Shown in pieces: positions 21,931-33,339 of a DNA stretch of 64,000 nucleotides (position 1 is the first letter of the stretch; every line of letters begins with the position of its first letter). The stretch is from assembly GCA_016648135.1 (NCBI GenBank), contig JADDOH010000281.1, positions 1-64,000 on the forward strand, read 5' to 3'. The stretch is from Agrypnia vestita (Eukaryota; Arthropoda; Insecta; Trichoptera; Phryganeidae). Both the position numbers and the translations under genes were made by a program. A model generated the notes under the pieces. That model was given only the letters and a program-made list of their open reading frames with translations. It did not search any database and was not told the origin of the DNA.

Positions 21931-22178
21931 TATTTTAATGGTTCTTTAAAATTTTTGTTTCATTTTACTAATTTTTTTTATGATTAATCCATAAAAACTT
22001 CTTCATTTTCTAAGTGTCAGGCAATTTAATTACGCATTGTTTCACTGACAGATCCCATCAAGATATTAATTAATCATTACAATTAATAAAGATCAAATTT
22101 TCAAAAATAGATTGAATAAATTCTAGATTTACTGCAAATACAAATTTGTACATAATTAACTGAAACAATGCTGAAGCG

Positions 22179-22638
22179 TCAAGTTTGTGTTTACTGGGGT
22201 ATTATGCCGTGTTGTTACGACCTTTCGGGCTGACGTTTGGGATCCCATTGCAGGGTCCATCATCAGGGCTGATGTGTTGTCTTGAATGTTGGTGTTGTGG
22301 TTAAGTATCGGCTTGCAATACCGTGCCGAAGTCATGATGTGTTTGTATTGTGTTGTATGTATGATTCATCTGTTGTTCATTCATCATTTCATCATTCATC
22401 TGTTCAACAGATGAATCATACATACAACACAATACAAACACATCATGACTTCGGCACGGTATTGCAAGCCGATACTTAACCACAACACCAACATTCAAGA
22501 CAACACATCAGCCCTGATGATGGACCCTGCAATGGGATCCGAAACGTCGGCCCGAAAGGTCGTAACAACACGGCATAATACCCCAGTAAACACAAACTTG
22601 AAGATTCTGAGTGGCCGTGAAAACCTAAGAACATTCTT
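22179..22638. mobile_element. Palindromic Penelope-type dimer, family A, with 12-bp duplication
   Basis: Two head-to-head units form a palindrome of about 430 bp centred near 22385. Each arm has the core CTGATGA-hairpin-GAAA or a close variant (plus arm CTGATGA 22514-22520, GAAA 22541-22544; the minus arm reads CAAAC). AATGCTGAAGCG is present on both sides (22167-22178 and 22639-22650), a 12-bp target duplication. The right end reads GATTCTGAGTGGCCGTGAAA then ACCTAAGAACATTCTT. There is no protein-coding content; the open frames are mirror-image shadows. Confidence 0.8.
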
Positions 22639-22689
22639 AATGCTGAAGCGACTTGAAGCATTTGAGATGTGGATTGATAAATCGCCTTC

Positions 22690-22990
22690 GCCCTATCGGC
22701 CTTGAGTTCAGCGGGGACTTTGGTGCTTGATGGTCATCCTCTCCACATGACCCAGCCCCCGGAGTCTTCTCAGTTTTATAAATTTTGTGACGTTCAGCTC
22801 CTTAAGCGGAGTATAGAGTCCATTGTTGTAACGTCCGCGCCAAAGTCCATTTTCGAGAACCGGTCCGAAGATGCGCCTCAAAATTTTCCTTTCAAAAATG
22901 TCCAGTGTTCGCTCATTCCTCCTAGTACCCGAAACGTCACGAAACGAATATCCCAATATAAAAGTGTATTTCACTTCTGCGCACGGAAGA
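22690..22990 (-). mobile_element. RTE-like fragment
   Basis: The minus strand reads ERTLDIFERKILRRIFGPVL and VTKFIKLRRLRGLGHVERM, matching the RTE C-terminal region also seen at 17690-18590. It is 5' and 3' truncated. A 30-bp plus-strand RTE scrap (LKRLEAFEMW) lies at 22645-22674. Confidence 0.75.
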
Positions 22991-23100
22991 TACGGTGTTC
23001 AGTTTAGAGATGAAGTAGGCATTGGTCAATAGATGGTGTGGAGTGCTTCATTGGAAAGAAAGTTTGGGGAAGGTTTTGCGTGGGATCCAGAAACGAAACG

Positions 23101-23730
23101 TTATAACAGAATGTTAGTTAACTTAGTAAAAACCACTACCATATTTAGGGTCTACCGGGTTCGAGACTTAACCGTCTCTTCGTCAGGATCAACACTACAC
23201 TACTATATTCACAACACTATACACCCCAACCACAGTATTGTTAAACTTTCACCAATATTGATAACATGCATGTTAATCTTGTCAGAGATAAACATGCACT
23301 GAAACGACTTAACCTTTGTTTAATTTAACTTTCACAAAAGATTTGGTAACACCCACTTTAGACCCCGCACCCTCTCGCCTTCTCCCGGTAGATTCCTGAA
23401 TGTTCAGCAGGCTAAACAGTGCATGTTTGTCTTTGACAAGATTAACACGCATGTGATCAGTATTGGTGAAAGTTTAACAATACAATTGTGAATATAGTAG
23501 TGTAGTGTTGGTCCTGACGAAGAGACGGGTAAACCCTAAATCTGGTAGTGGTTTTTACTAAGGCCCGGTTGTTTCAAGTTCGATCAAAGTAAGCGGTCGA
23601 TAAAAGCATAGATTTTTACGAAAACGGATCGTCTGATTGGTGGAGAACGTAAAATTTCAGTTTAAACTCTACGCTTACTTTGATCGAATTTGAAACAACC
23701 GGGCCTAAGTTAACTACCATTCTGTTATAA
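23101..23730. mobile_element. Palindromic Penelope-type dimer, family B
   Basis: The arms are inverted copies: TTATAACAGAATG at 23101 and CATTCTGTTATAA at 23717. Each holds a hammerhead-like block: the left arm, on the minus strand, keeps CTGACGA and the stem but has GAAC for GAAA; the right arm, on the plus strand near 23517, has lost part of stem II and GAAA. The right arm is interrupted by the 144-bp Harbinger-like element at 23562-23705, and the left arm preserves the uninterrupted site. Confidence 0.75.
23562..23705. mobile_element. Harbinger-type MITE, copy 1
   Basis: 144 bp. Ends GGCCCGGTTGTTTCAA and its complement are flanked by TAA (23559-23561 and 23706-23708). The left arm of the surrounding palindrome reads ACTAAGTTAAC without the element, confirming the 3-bp duplication. 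Copy 2 is at 57305-57448 with the same length. Confidence 0.9.
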
Positions 23731-24444
23731 TGTCTAACCACAAAGTTTAATGCTTTAAATATTAATAATATGAAATAGTGTTAGTGTTTTCGTGTGGCCA
23801 GAGAGATGCTCCGAATGCAAGATGTACAAAAATGCTTCATTCTTCGTTATGCATTAATATTTTGATGGAGCTGTGTGCGGATCAAGCCTTAATGCCTCGT
23901 CAGCGACTTTGTGCAATTGCCTCAGACGGCATATACATCACGAGCCATCGGATCGGGCTGACCTTCCTGGCGCACTTTTTTAATTTTACTCGTACATCTT
24001 CACTTGCTCCCGGAGCTTCTCTCCAGTGAGAAATAAACATCCAAACTCTGTTTAACTCTACGAAATCACACGATTCTCCCAGGATTTAAGAAGTGTATTG
24101 AAAATAATCACGATTATGCAGAAAAATGGCATCGGTCGTTATGACTTGTGATTGAAAAATATTCAATCGTGTATTCTTTATTGAAATTCTTGATGTATGA
24201 CATATTCTCTCAAAATTTTTAATATTGTATTAACGAGGGCACCTACCTCTCAACGCAGTGATTACTTACTCTAAACGATACATTTTTTTGGTGATGCAAT
24301 TTTTAAAATGATCATAAATTTGACGCAAAAACGAGGGTGAAAATATTAAATACTAATAATAAAGGTTTAAAATTGATTTTTTTTACATTAGGGAGGCGGT
24401 GAATAATAGAGCACCCCTAATTAACAACCAAATTAATTTTCCAT
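23731..24444. other. Intron, nothing recognised
   Basis: AT-rich; an open frame at 23778-24029 has no recognisable domain. Confidence 0.4.
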
Positions 24445-24479
24445 ATAGCCCTTTCTTTAATTTAATGTTCACAAAAGAT

Positions 24480-25485
24480 TCAATTTTCAATTTCAATTTC
24501 AATTTTTATTTATTACATAATATGTACATTACAAACATTCTGTTCAATGCATACATATTATTAACTTACATCTAAAAATATACATATACACACATACATA
24601 CACATCCATATACACATATGTATACATACATACACATATACATACATACATACACACACATATACATATTGTGTATTAAAATACTAATTTATTATTAAAC
24701 AATTTTTAAACAATTAGAAGTGACCTGTATAATCTGGTCAAAGGTGTAGGAGAATCCTGCTTCGGAAAACCCCCTCAGACACATGGAATATATCAATATC
24801 CAAAGCGATCTTGTTCAGCATAGCTGTAGCTTTTCCAACAGGCATAACCATCGGCAGGTTGGTCCTGTATATTGGAATGTGAAACAATCTATGCTGACGA
24901 TGTCTAAGGTAATTATCAGGAACATACAATGCTCTGCATAATTTCAGTATTGTCGATCATACCGCGCAACAATCGATAAAAGTGTGTAATCAAATACACA
25001 TTCCTTCTAGTCTCTAAACTATTGTAGCCAAGCATACCCTGGAGAAACTCGGTTGGGTAAAGCCAAGGATAATGCCCGTACTCTCTCATGTAGAGATATC
25101 TCAGAAACTTCTTTTGGACTTTCTCCACCATAAGAGAGTACTTGCTCTCATGTGGCCCCCAGATCATCGAGCCACTCTCGAGTCTTCTCCGCACCAAGGA
25201 GTTGTAAAGAGTTCTGAGTACGCGGGTATTCTCGAAAACCCTGGCAGTACGCAGAACAAATCCTAACATTCTCAGAGCATTACCACTGATCGTCTCTATG
25301 TGATCATGAAATGTCAGGCTGCTTACAAATTTAACACCTAGATCTTTAACATTCGATGTTCTTGTTAGATTTTGGTCGTTCATTTTGTAGCGAAAAAATA
25401 GAGTTTTTTGGGCCCTAGTGAAGGATGTAACCGAACACTTGGAAACATTAAACAAAAGTTTATTTCGTCTTCCCCATTCAAGATG
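24480..25485 (-). mobile_element. CR1/Jockey-like retrotransposon, 5'-truncated
   Basis: The minus strand encodes the post-catalytic part of the reverse transcriptase (WGRRNKLLFNVSKCSVTSFT; NALRMLGFVLRTARVFENTR; FLRYLYMREYGHYPW) to IYRTNLPMVMPVGKATAMLN and a stop. One frame break lies near 24920. The 3' end (left) is (ATTTCA)-like and there is a CATA-rich microsatellite at 24585-24670. It is the closest sister of 33340-35247, and it lies inside a family-B Penelope-type unit: the flanks ACAAAAGATT and AAGATGGGGTAACACCC correspond to continuous sequence at about 23332-23352. Confidence 0.85.
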
Positions 25486-25489
25486 GGGT

Positions 25490-25740
25490 AACACCCACTT
25501 TAGACCCCGCCCCCTCTCACTCTCTTTCGGTAGATCCCTGATGGTTCGTTAGGCTAATCAGTGCACGTTTGTCCCTGACGAGACTAACACGCACGTGATC
25601 AATAATTGGTGGAAGTGTAACAATACTGTGGTTGAGGTGTGTAGTGTTGTGAATGCAGTGGTGCAGTCTTGGTCCTGACGAAGAGACGGGCACGTCTCGA
25701 AAGCGGTAGACCCTAAATCTGGTAGTGGTTTTTTTTTTGA
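25490..25740 (+). mobile_element. Penelope-type unit, family B, with the best hammerhead-like core
   Basis: Shares TAACACCCACTTTAGACCCC with 23346-23365. The ordered blocks are stem I GGTC (25671-25674), CTGACGA (25675-25681), stem II GAGACG/CGTCTC, GAAA (25699-25702), GCGG, TA, then GACC (25709-25712) closing stem I. It is interrupted on the left by the retrotransposon at 24480-25485. Confidence 0.65.
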
Positions 25741-25794
25741 CTCTAAAACTAACAATCTGTTGTTTTTTTTGTTGGATGAGGGATTGACGGTTAC

Positions 25795-25953
25795 CTGTGC
25801 ACTCGGCCTTCTTGCACAGGGACAGCGGGTCCCCGGAGTAGCCCGGGAGGCAGGAGCAGACGGGCCTGCCGCCGGCCGTGTGCGTGCAGCGCGCGTTCAC
25901 CCCGCACGTGCCGGAAGTGCACCCGGCAGAGTACAGCGACGGGTAGCTCATAC
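25795..25953 (-). CDS. EGF-repeat protein, exon 2 (first EGF module)
   Basis: 159 nt, phase 1 at both ends: acceptor aattccag before GTATGAG, donor TGCACAG before gtaacc. The peptide starts GMSYPSLYSAGC and contains a complete six-cysteine EGF module (CTSGTCGVNARC, RPVCSCLPGYSGDPLSLC). It then runs into the linker KKAECT, which continues in exon 20927-21022. High GC (about 70%) contrasts with the flanking intron. It directly follows the signal-peptide exon in frame. Confidence 0.88.
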
Positions 25954-26159
25954 CTGGAATTACAACAACATGAAAATACAAAAAAAATCATCATAAACTG
26001 TAACAGAAATTCGACAGCACACGAATATTTATTAACATAGTTTGATTAATGCTTTCGTATTTTAACTAGGCTGTATATTTACACTGCCGTGCGTGCATGC
26101 GACTTGCAGAGCTAGCTGACGTGTCGCGCCGGACCAGTATCAATGCATTAAAAACATTA

Positions 26160-26923
26160 AGCCATGTATTCACTAGGGGACAAATCGCGAAACATTCCGC
26201 TCGGCATGTCTCATCAACATCTACGCTCATGTTTCGGGGACAATGACGCGGTCATTTGACGTGTACACACCGGGACTCGCATATCTTGTCGCGGAAATGT
26301 CATCCGATGAGGTTATGGATGACAGCTGCGGTATCTCATTTGGCGAAAACGGGGTTCCGCGCAATTCGAAATGTTTTTTTGGGGTCGCAATTTCAAATTA
26401 ACGAGGTTTTACTGTAGTAAATTGAATATTATTAAAAACAAGGTCCTTTTTGCAAATAATTATTGTTTTCCAGACGTCGCGGAAATATATCGCCTTATGA
26501 GGTTATGATGATAGCCGCGTATCTGTTTATGTTAATGAGTTTATCGAAAAGTAAGAGGAGAAAAAAGAGGAGAATGCGAAATTATTTACTGCAAAGAGAA
26601 AGAAGGACGGACATTCTATGCGATCTTCGATCGATACAGCTCGATGAGTTCGAGAACGATTTCGTTTCCCCGCATTGTCATCTTGACAGATACAGCGCAT
26701 GCGTATTCACTTGTAAACATACCACGTGGTACTGACGCTCCGCGGAATGTTGCAGTGAGTACGCTCGGGTACGGTGCGCATGGCGACGTTGCCACGGCAC
26801 GTAGAAATGTCGCGCTATGTTGTGCGCGAGGTCGCGGAACAGTGCACGACGTTGCAACGTCACGTAGACTCTATGCCGCGCGTGCTGTTGAGGGACAATT
26901 TGTCCCCTAGTGAATACATGGCT
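26160..26923 (+). mobile_element. PIF/Harbinger-like element, copy 1
   Basis: 764 bp. Ends AGCCATGTATTCACTAGGGG and its complement are flanked by TTA (26157-26159 and 26924-26926). The inverted sister at 38127-38889 has the same length within 1 bp and the same TTA duplication. There is no recognisable transposase; open frames in the GC-rich part mirror each other between copies. Confidence 0.88.
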
Positions 26924-27009
26924 TTAGGCACATGGTAACTGCGCTCAAGTTCGCATGCACACGGGACTTCTTCGGCTAAAGACAGTCGGTATTGTTTTGA
27001 AGTTTTAAA

Positions 27010-27250
27010 AAAACTGTTTCAATTCAATTAATGTATATTATGGATGTCTCACAGAGACGAAACTGTATTTCATTATTATTATGGGAAAGTAGGTATAGAA
27101 GTCATTTATGGTGTATATCGGACTTACGACCGATCGTATGGTAGGCTTAAGTGATCACTTTACACATATGTAACGCCATTTCCACCATGATAGAATATAC
27201 CACGTCTTACTAATTTTTAAAGTTGTATATATTTGGATTATATGACACAC
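27010..27250. repeat. Dispersed repeat, inverted relative of 19590-19800
   Basis: Contains GATGTCTCACAGAGACGAAA, AGTGATCACTTTACA and GTTGTATATATTTG in reverse order to 19590-19800. Confidence 0.65.
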
Positions 27251-27344
27251 ATCACGTATGTGTTGTAACATCCCTTTTCAGGTGGATATAAGAAGTCGAG
27301 ATCGATCGAATAAAATATTGATTTTAGAAAAATATCTAGCCGGC

Positions 27345-27845
27345 CTGTTAATTAATAATAGTTCAATAAAAAATAAAATAATTAAACAGAATTGTTTTAT
27401 TTTATACAGCGTAAAATTGGGAATTCACCGAATCGTCGCACGTGATATCACAAAAAATCAAGTAAAAAATAATAGATAATAGCTTATTAAGCCTATCTCG
27501 CCCTACGCATGTATTCAAATTTCAAATCTCTAGTCATAGTTCGTGTACACAGATCTGCACTCTATGGTAGTGTACTTTAGAGTTGAAATGAAATTACCCG
27601 TCGAGCCGTCTATGGCATCTACAAGTCGACAGCGAGAGATGAGAGAGAAATAAACGGAGACGTTTTGTCTTGCTCTCGCTCGTTGCTTTGCATTGCGTTA
27701 ATCTCGAATCGTCCACCGACCACGGCGTCCGCCGTCCACCGTCTACGAATTCAACTAGTCCATGCGATAAACGTAAACGGTCGACGCGTCGATGCAACGT
27801 CAACGGTTGATTTCAACTAGTCCGTCCATTCAACGCCCATCCCTA
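27345..27845 (-). mobile_element. hAT-like element, truncated copy
   Basis: Reverse-strand relative of 11627-12503: CAACGCCCATCCCTA forms its right boundary at 27845. Similarity ends at about 27345-27355 inside the element's middle, so about 40% is missing at the far end. Confidence 0.8.
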
Positions 27846-27849
27846 GTAT

Positions 27850-28240
27850 TTACACACTTATCCAATTTAAACTTTTGTGAGAACAGTTATTCGTACAAAA
27901 ATGTATCGAGCCTTTTTGATAGAGATTATTCTCATGTATGATTTTTATGCAAATTGTTATTGCTGTCTGATGAGCGGAAAGCGAAATATTTACAAAATAA
28001 ATGGAGCATCTATTTCTCCTTAGAATGATTTTCCTCGCTCTGTCTCTGAAACAAAGAGTAATTATTGATTTTTAAATTAACATAAGTAACTCTTTCTTGA
28101 GTCAGTTTTTGTCTTATTCTTCAAAAGAATGTCATTTTTTTGCAATTTTCTTCAAAATATTTATGCAACGTGTTTTTAATGAAAAATTAAGAGTCTATGA
28201 TTACTCCCAAATATTATTCACCATTTCTATTTCTTCTTGA
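27850..28240. other. Intron, nothing recognised
   Basis: AT-rich spacer. Confidence 0.4.
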
Positions 28241-28242
28241 TT

Positions 28243-28921
28243 AAGGTACTGATACTCATATTAATTAGTGGCACATGAGCATGCGCAGTATTAAGCTTCT
28301 TGAGCCATTGCCATTTAGTAGCATGTGTGTACGCACATTGCTAGTAATGATTTATGAGCCGGTTGATATATGAGCATGCTAATGTCATTCACCGTGAGAA
28401 GGGACATCTTTTGAGCATGTGTGAACAGGCTTGCTTATGAGCATGCCAATGTCATTCGCGGCTAGTGTCGATTATCAATGCGATCTTCTCAGTCCGCGAC
28501 AGATGAAACAAATATGGCGCGTAGGGGAGATGACAAAACATTACTTTTCGTGACTTAGGAATCACGAATGTCTGTGGATTACTCGGTCACCGCTTTGTAA
28601 AAATAATAAAGAATAAATATTGCTTATGAAACTTTATAAAAAGACATGAATGATTCAAATCTTCCAATAAAAATTATAAAAACTAATCCACTTCACTTAA
28701 GTGGTTCACTTGAATTTCCTATTTCAGTTTGCAAAGTTTCCATTTTGAACAAGAGTGTCTCTATTCTATGACAAGAGCATGCCGGCAAAAAGCATGTGTC
28801 TTTGATTGTTAGCTTTGAGTATACTCATTCATGAGCATGATTAAAATAAGCATGCCATAAAATAAGCGAGCAAGTGTGTACGATTGGTAGAGCTCAAAAA
28901 TAAGCATGTGTATCAGTACCT
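28243..28921 (+). mobile_element. GCATGC-rich inverted-repeat element, copy 1
   Basis: Ends GGTACTGATAC and GTATCAGTACC are preceded by TTAA and followed by TTTA. Both subterminal regions are packed with GAGCATGC/GCATGCTC words. The interior (TTCTCAGTCCGCGACAGATG, ATTACTCGGTCACCGCT) is shared with 29105-29795 and 53177-53860. TTAA at one or both ends suggests a piggyBac- or Kolobok-type target, which is tentative. Confidence 0.7.
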
Positions 28922-29104
28922 TTACGATGCTCCTTAAATAATGTAGTAAGTGGTAAAGCTAAAAGAGGTGATGCACTTGTGGCAGAAGAGTAGGTGGTTT
29001 GCATTAAAGGAATCGAAAAAATCATCCTTGGGGCACTCCCAAAAACATCTAGTTTTTAGAGACAAGAGGCCAAGCAGGAGAGCTGGTCCAGGAAGAGAGC
29101 TGGT

Positions 29105-29795
29105 TCATGCTAATGTGCATGTCACTAATAAGCATGCCGTAACAGCTGTACACACTTGCTCATTACTAGCATGCTTATTAGTGGCATGCTCATAAATAAG
29201 CATGCTCAAAGCTAACAATCAAACACACATGCTTATTAGTGGCATGCTCTTGTCATAGAAAAGAGACGCTCGTGTTCAAAATGGAAACTTTGCAAACTGA
29301 AATAGAAAATTGAAGTGAACCAATAAATCAAAACATTTCCCGAGTTTCCATCCGCACATTTTTGATTTTAGTTTTTATAATTTTTATTGTAGGATTTGAA
29401 TCATTCATGTAATTTAATAAAGTTTCATAAACATAATATCTTGCTATATTATTTTTAGATAGCGGTGACCGAGTATTCCACAGACATTCGTGATTCCTAT
29501 AATAAGTCACGAAAAGTAATGTTTTGTCGTCTCCCCAACGCGCCATATTTGTTTCATCTGTCGCGGACTGAGAAGATCGCATTGATAACACTAGCCGCGA
29601 AGCCCGCGAATGACATAAGCATGCTCATAATAAGCAAGCCTGTTCACACATGCTCCAAAGATACCCCTTCTCATGGTGAATGACAGTGGCATGCTCATTA
29701 CTAGCAATGTGCGTACACACATGCCACTAATAAGCAAGGTCTAAAGAAGGTCGATACTGGGCTTGCTCAAGTGTAATAAGCGTGTGTATCAGTAG
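29105..29795 (-). mobile_element. GCATGC-rich element, copy 2 (inverted)
   Basis: Reverse-orientation sister of 28243-28921, ending GTGTATCAGTAGC near 29795. The 180-bp spacer between the copies (28925-29100) is not palindromic and has an unrecognised open frame. Confidence 0.7.
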
Positions 29796-29799
29796 CTTT

Positions 29800-30129
29800 A
29801 TTATTCCTCGGGTGGCCACCGGCAGGCCTCATCAGGAAGTACAAAGATATGCTGTGGGCGTCTGCGTGCCTTGAGTTGTTTAGTGACGTCATCTATCAAC
29901 TGTCACGATCAGAGATTAATTGCAGAGAAATAAATTCCCACGCCGTGAGGATGTCGGGTCGTGTGGCGGAGCGGTAACGCACAACGGGCGGGCGGGCTAA
30001 AACCGCTACGCGATTTTTTTCCGTTTTTAGAATTATTTATTTATCGTGAAACAAACGCTTTATCAATAATAATGATATGATTTTAAAATGAAATGAAACA
30101 AAAACAATTTAAGATATACTTAATCAATT
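29800..30129. other. Intron, nothing recognised
   Basis: Contains a short GC-rich segment (about 29820-30010) without domain or repeat partner. Confidence 0.4.
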
Positions 30130-30590
30130 TTTAGGCACAAACAACAACAGTATTAAAGAATTAAAGAATAAAACATGGGCATGATGACAGTATTAAAGAA
30201 TAAGTCATTTTAGAGAAGAAAATATTGTGAAAGGATGAATACACATTGAGATTAATAAGATTTTCAATAAAATAAAAGTATAAAATTGTGCAATTTTAAC
30301 TGAAACACCGGTCAGAGCGAATGACGCACGAATCACGCCTCAGTACCCATCACCGTGTCTTTGAACCGTTGCCATAGACACAATGCAATGTACACTGAGG
30401 TTTGACGTCACAGAGACGAAATGACAGCTGCGGGCGTTTTTGTGCGAAATTAAAAATATGTAGATGAGAATGCAATTATTTGCGTAAAAACTTAGTATAT
30501 TACTAAAATAATTATATTTTCGGTAATAGTAAACGTGTACCTACAATATAGAATGTTATTTCAAAATCTGTCATCATGCCTAGTACATTA
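30130..30590. repeat. Dispersed repeat related to 7320-8200
   Basis: Shares ACTGAAACACCGGTCAGAGC and TGTCTTTGAACCGTTGCCAT with 7440-7530, and an inverted relative of 8080-8180 at its right side. Confidence 0.6.
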
Positions 30591-31521
30591 TTTTTATTTT
30601 TTATTTATTTATTTATTTTATTTATTCATGGGAAACTAACATCACATATAAAAATCAGATTACACATGATTATTACTTAGTATAGAGACCTTCTTACGAG
30701 TTTCCGCGGAATTAACATGTTATGCATTAACATATAGCAACAATAACTTAAGTTATACAAAAAAAAAAACAAAAAAGTTTTAAATTGAAGTACTTGGATA
30801 CATTTTTTATTTAAGTATAGAAGTATAAGTATAGAATTCATTTAACACAAACTATCACCACATTGACATTTTCAACGCAACAATAAGAAACATAAAACAA
30901 ACAATATCTACACTACCGCACTCAAACTAATTTGTACATTATATCTTCCCTACTACTCCCGTCCCACATTCCCCTCCACCCTCTCCACTCGCTATTAATG
31001 TATGTTAAAGTAAATTTTTAAATTCAGTGGAAAATTTTTAAGATTGGTTTGCTGTTAATTTTTCCCAAAACAAAATAAATAAATAAACACACAAATACAC
31101 ACACTCACACAAACTCACTATTGGACATGTTTTTTCTTATTTTTTTTATCGATTGTATATATGTGTTTTCTTGTAATTGGCCCAAAACTCTGTACATCAA
31201 TTATTGTTTTTTTTTCAAGATTGATTAATTATATGGCTGTAAGAAAACCAATAAATGAAAATAAAATAAAATAAAATAGAAGTATAAAGTATAGAAGTCT
31301 TATAGAGACGTTATATTTAAATGTGAAACATGTATGAAAGTCTTTTTATAGAATGGCCGAGGGCTAACGACCTGTGTGAGCTTGAGTGATCACTCTACGT
31401 GATGCAAAGTTAACCAATTACATTTTAAGAATATTAAGACAAATTTCCACGCATATTCTAACCTAGAAATTAAACGTCAAAAATAAAGTTGCTTGCAGAA
31501 AAAATAAATTGTCGTTATTAT
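30591..31521. other. Intron, low complexity
   Basis: (TTTA)n at about 30600-30625, (AAAT)n near 31240-31280, and a partial relative of the 19590-19800 repeat at about 31290-31410. No coding signal. Confidence 0.5.
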
Positions 31522-32415
31522 TAATGAGCGTGGGGCCGTGTTGGACCTGTGCGACAGACAATGACAGGGGCCAGAGTGCCACTGTCGGATATATGCGACA
31601 GGCACAAAATTAATTATTTCTCGACGGCCGCGTATCGAATTTGAAAAACGTGATTTTTTCCCAATGGAGAAATCCCGTGGTGACCTGTCGTTCCATTTTC
31701 AACTCAAAAACATCACGGATTATATTTTAAATCAACAATCAAAACAGAAGTTTTTCTGCCGTCAAAATCGTATAAAATAGTTGTAGATGGCGCCCCGATC
31801 GCGTGTTGCGCAATCGAAATTCAAATATTCCGTCATTCAACGTCACGCACAAAGTGCGCGGGAAATACGATTTATTTTTTTCGATTTTCGATTTATTTGT
31901 ACACGTATACACAAATATATACGATATGTTTTGCGATATTTGTCAGTTTTTGTTGGTTTATGATTCAATTGAATACTAACAGTGATTTATTAACAAAAAT
32001 ACACGCAATTTTTATTTGAAATATGTGTGTGTGTGAAAGTGTATCATATTTATGTATTATGAGTGCGATTTCCCGTCGTGTGCCGTGCGTGCAACAAAAT
32101 ATACCACACAGAAGAAGATTACTAGGTTAGCATCAAATAATAATAATGTCTCTAATAAACAAATAAAAATAAATAATTATTTTTCGTATAATGTTGCGCT
32201 GGTAACATTATCGGAATTGAAAAAAAAATTTTTTTTTACTTAAACGATAAAAAAATCATTGCGATAAAATAATATGAATGTGTGTGTTTTTTTTAATATA
32301 CGCATGTTGTCATGGTTTTTTCCAAAAAAGAAAAATCACAAAAAATTCAGAAAATCTTTGGCCTTGGTGATTTACTTTTATCTACGTTTTTTTGGCCCTC
32401 AACAAGTTTTAAAAT
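31522..32415 (+). repeat. Dispersed repeat of about 0.9 kb, copy 1
   Basis: Colinear with 58005-58905: GGTGACCTGTCGTTCCATTT (TGTGACCTG in copy 2), AGATGGCGCCCCGATCGCGT, TTTGTCAGTTTTTGTTGGTT, AACAAAATATACCACACAGA, and a shared end GGCCCTCAACAAGTT. Both begin near a GGGGCCG segment containing CATATATGCGACAGG. No inverted or direct terminal repeats or protein recognised; it may be an LTR or the 5' part of a retroelement. Confidence 0.7.
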
Positions 32416-32619
32416 ATCGATGTATTTCGCTTTAAAGTGACTCGAATGTTAAATAATAATAATACATACAATATTTCTAAAATAATATCCAAATGTATTT
32501 TCAAATAATCAGTACACCTCGTTTCTTTAAAAAAACATTCGATTTGTTTAATTTTCGATGCTGGCAATGGAAAAACAATGCATTACTCGATGCGTATTAA
32601 GTGCACTCTTAATATTGAT

Positions 32620-32940
32620 CAGTGTTTGTCAACCTTTGGATGGCGATCCCCAGAGGGGTCGCCAAGTGTTACTCGAAGGGTCGCGGTCGTAGGCCAAGTA
32701 AAAGCAAAAAGCAAGGGTTGTAGGTTTAGGTAGTCTTAGTGTCACATACAGAGTACAAAGCATAAATAATTTTAGAACAATTTGTCTTTAACATGATTAC
32801 ACAATATACTTTTATAATTATCTTTTAAAAAATAAATATAATTTTCCAGGAATTGCAAAATAAGAGCATAATTCCTCTCTCAGTGGTTGCTTACCCACCA
32901 CCTGCCAGTGTGTAAGGGTTGCAAATGTTTTTTTAAAGGT
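32620..32940 (+). mobile_element. hAT-like (SPIN/Charlie-type) terminal fragment
   Basis: CAGTGTTTGTCAACCTTTGG followed by GGGGTCGCCAAG and GGGTCGCGG resembles the well-known hAT end CAGNGGTTCTCAACCTTT with its GGGGTCRC block. No matching right end was found, so it is a remnant. Confidence 0.5.
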
Positions 32941-33135
32941 ACACATGCTCATTAGTAGCACGTGAGCATGCGCAGTATTGAGCTTCTGGAGCTATCGGTA
33001 CTTAGTAGCATGTGTGTGCGCACATTGCTAGTTATGAGCATGCTCATCAAAAATAAAAAATCATCAAAAATCAACCGCCGGTTGATTTATGAGCATGCTC
33101 AGCAGTCCAGTAATAAGCCTTTATTTGATTGTTAG
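32935..33135 (+). mobile_element. GCATGC-rich element, partial copy
   Basis: Left end AAAGGTACACATGCTCATTA with several GAGCATGC words, then truncated near 33135. Confidence 0.6.
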
Positions 33136-33169
33136 CTTTGAGCATGCTGCATTAGCATCGATTACAAAA

Positions 33170-33335
33170 ATTTAATTGGTTTCAATACAAGTTAAATAAA
33201 ATGATAAAAACCCTGCAGAAATTCCAATTGGAATAGGAAGGTTTTTATTATTTTATTCGACTTGTTTTAAAGGGAACGAATTTTTCATATTAGATATAAG
33301 TTACTGTAATTATAGTCCAACGTTTTACAAAACGT
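33170..33335. mobile_element. Palindromic MITE, left half (interrupted)
   Basis: Matches 45742-45900 (AAATAAAATGATA, TCCAATTGGAAT, ATAGTCCAACGTTTTACAAAA). Its continuation is at 35248-35405, beyond the inserted retrotransposon. Confidence 0.75.
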
Positions 33336-33339
33336 TTCC

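Noticed and set aside
22282..22498. Two mirror-image 65-residue proteins
   Set aside because: They are the two arms of one palindrome; no codon signal.
24585..24670. CRISPR-like or structured repeat
   Set aside because: Simple CATA/TACA microsatellite in the 3' part of a retrotransposon.
25760..25996. Plus-strand Ala/Gly/Arg-rich open frame
   Set aside because: Antisense shadow of the GC-rich EGF exon 25795-25953.
26463..26910. Arg-rich proteins at 26463-26910 and 38140-38406
   Set aside because: Lie inside the Harbinger-like element; they appear in both copies only because the DNA is shared, with no transposase motif.
32052..32243. Small proteins in the 0.9-kb repeat (also 58336-58768)
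   Set aside because: Frames are not conserved between the two copies, so protein-level selection is unlikely.
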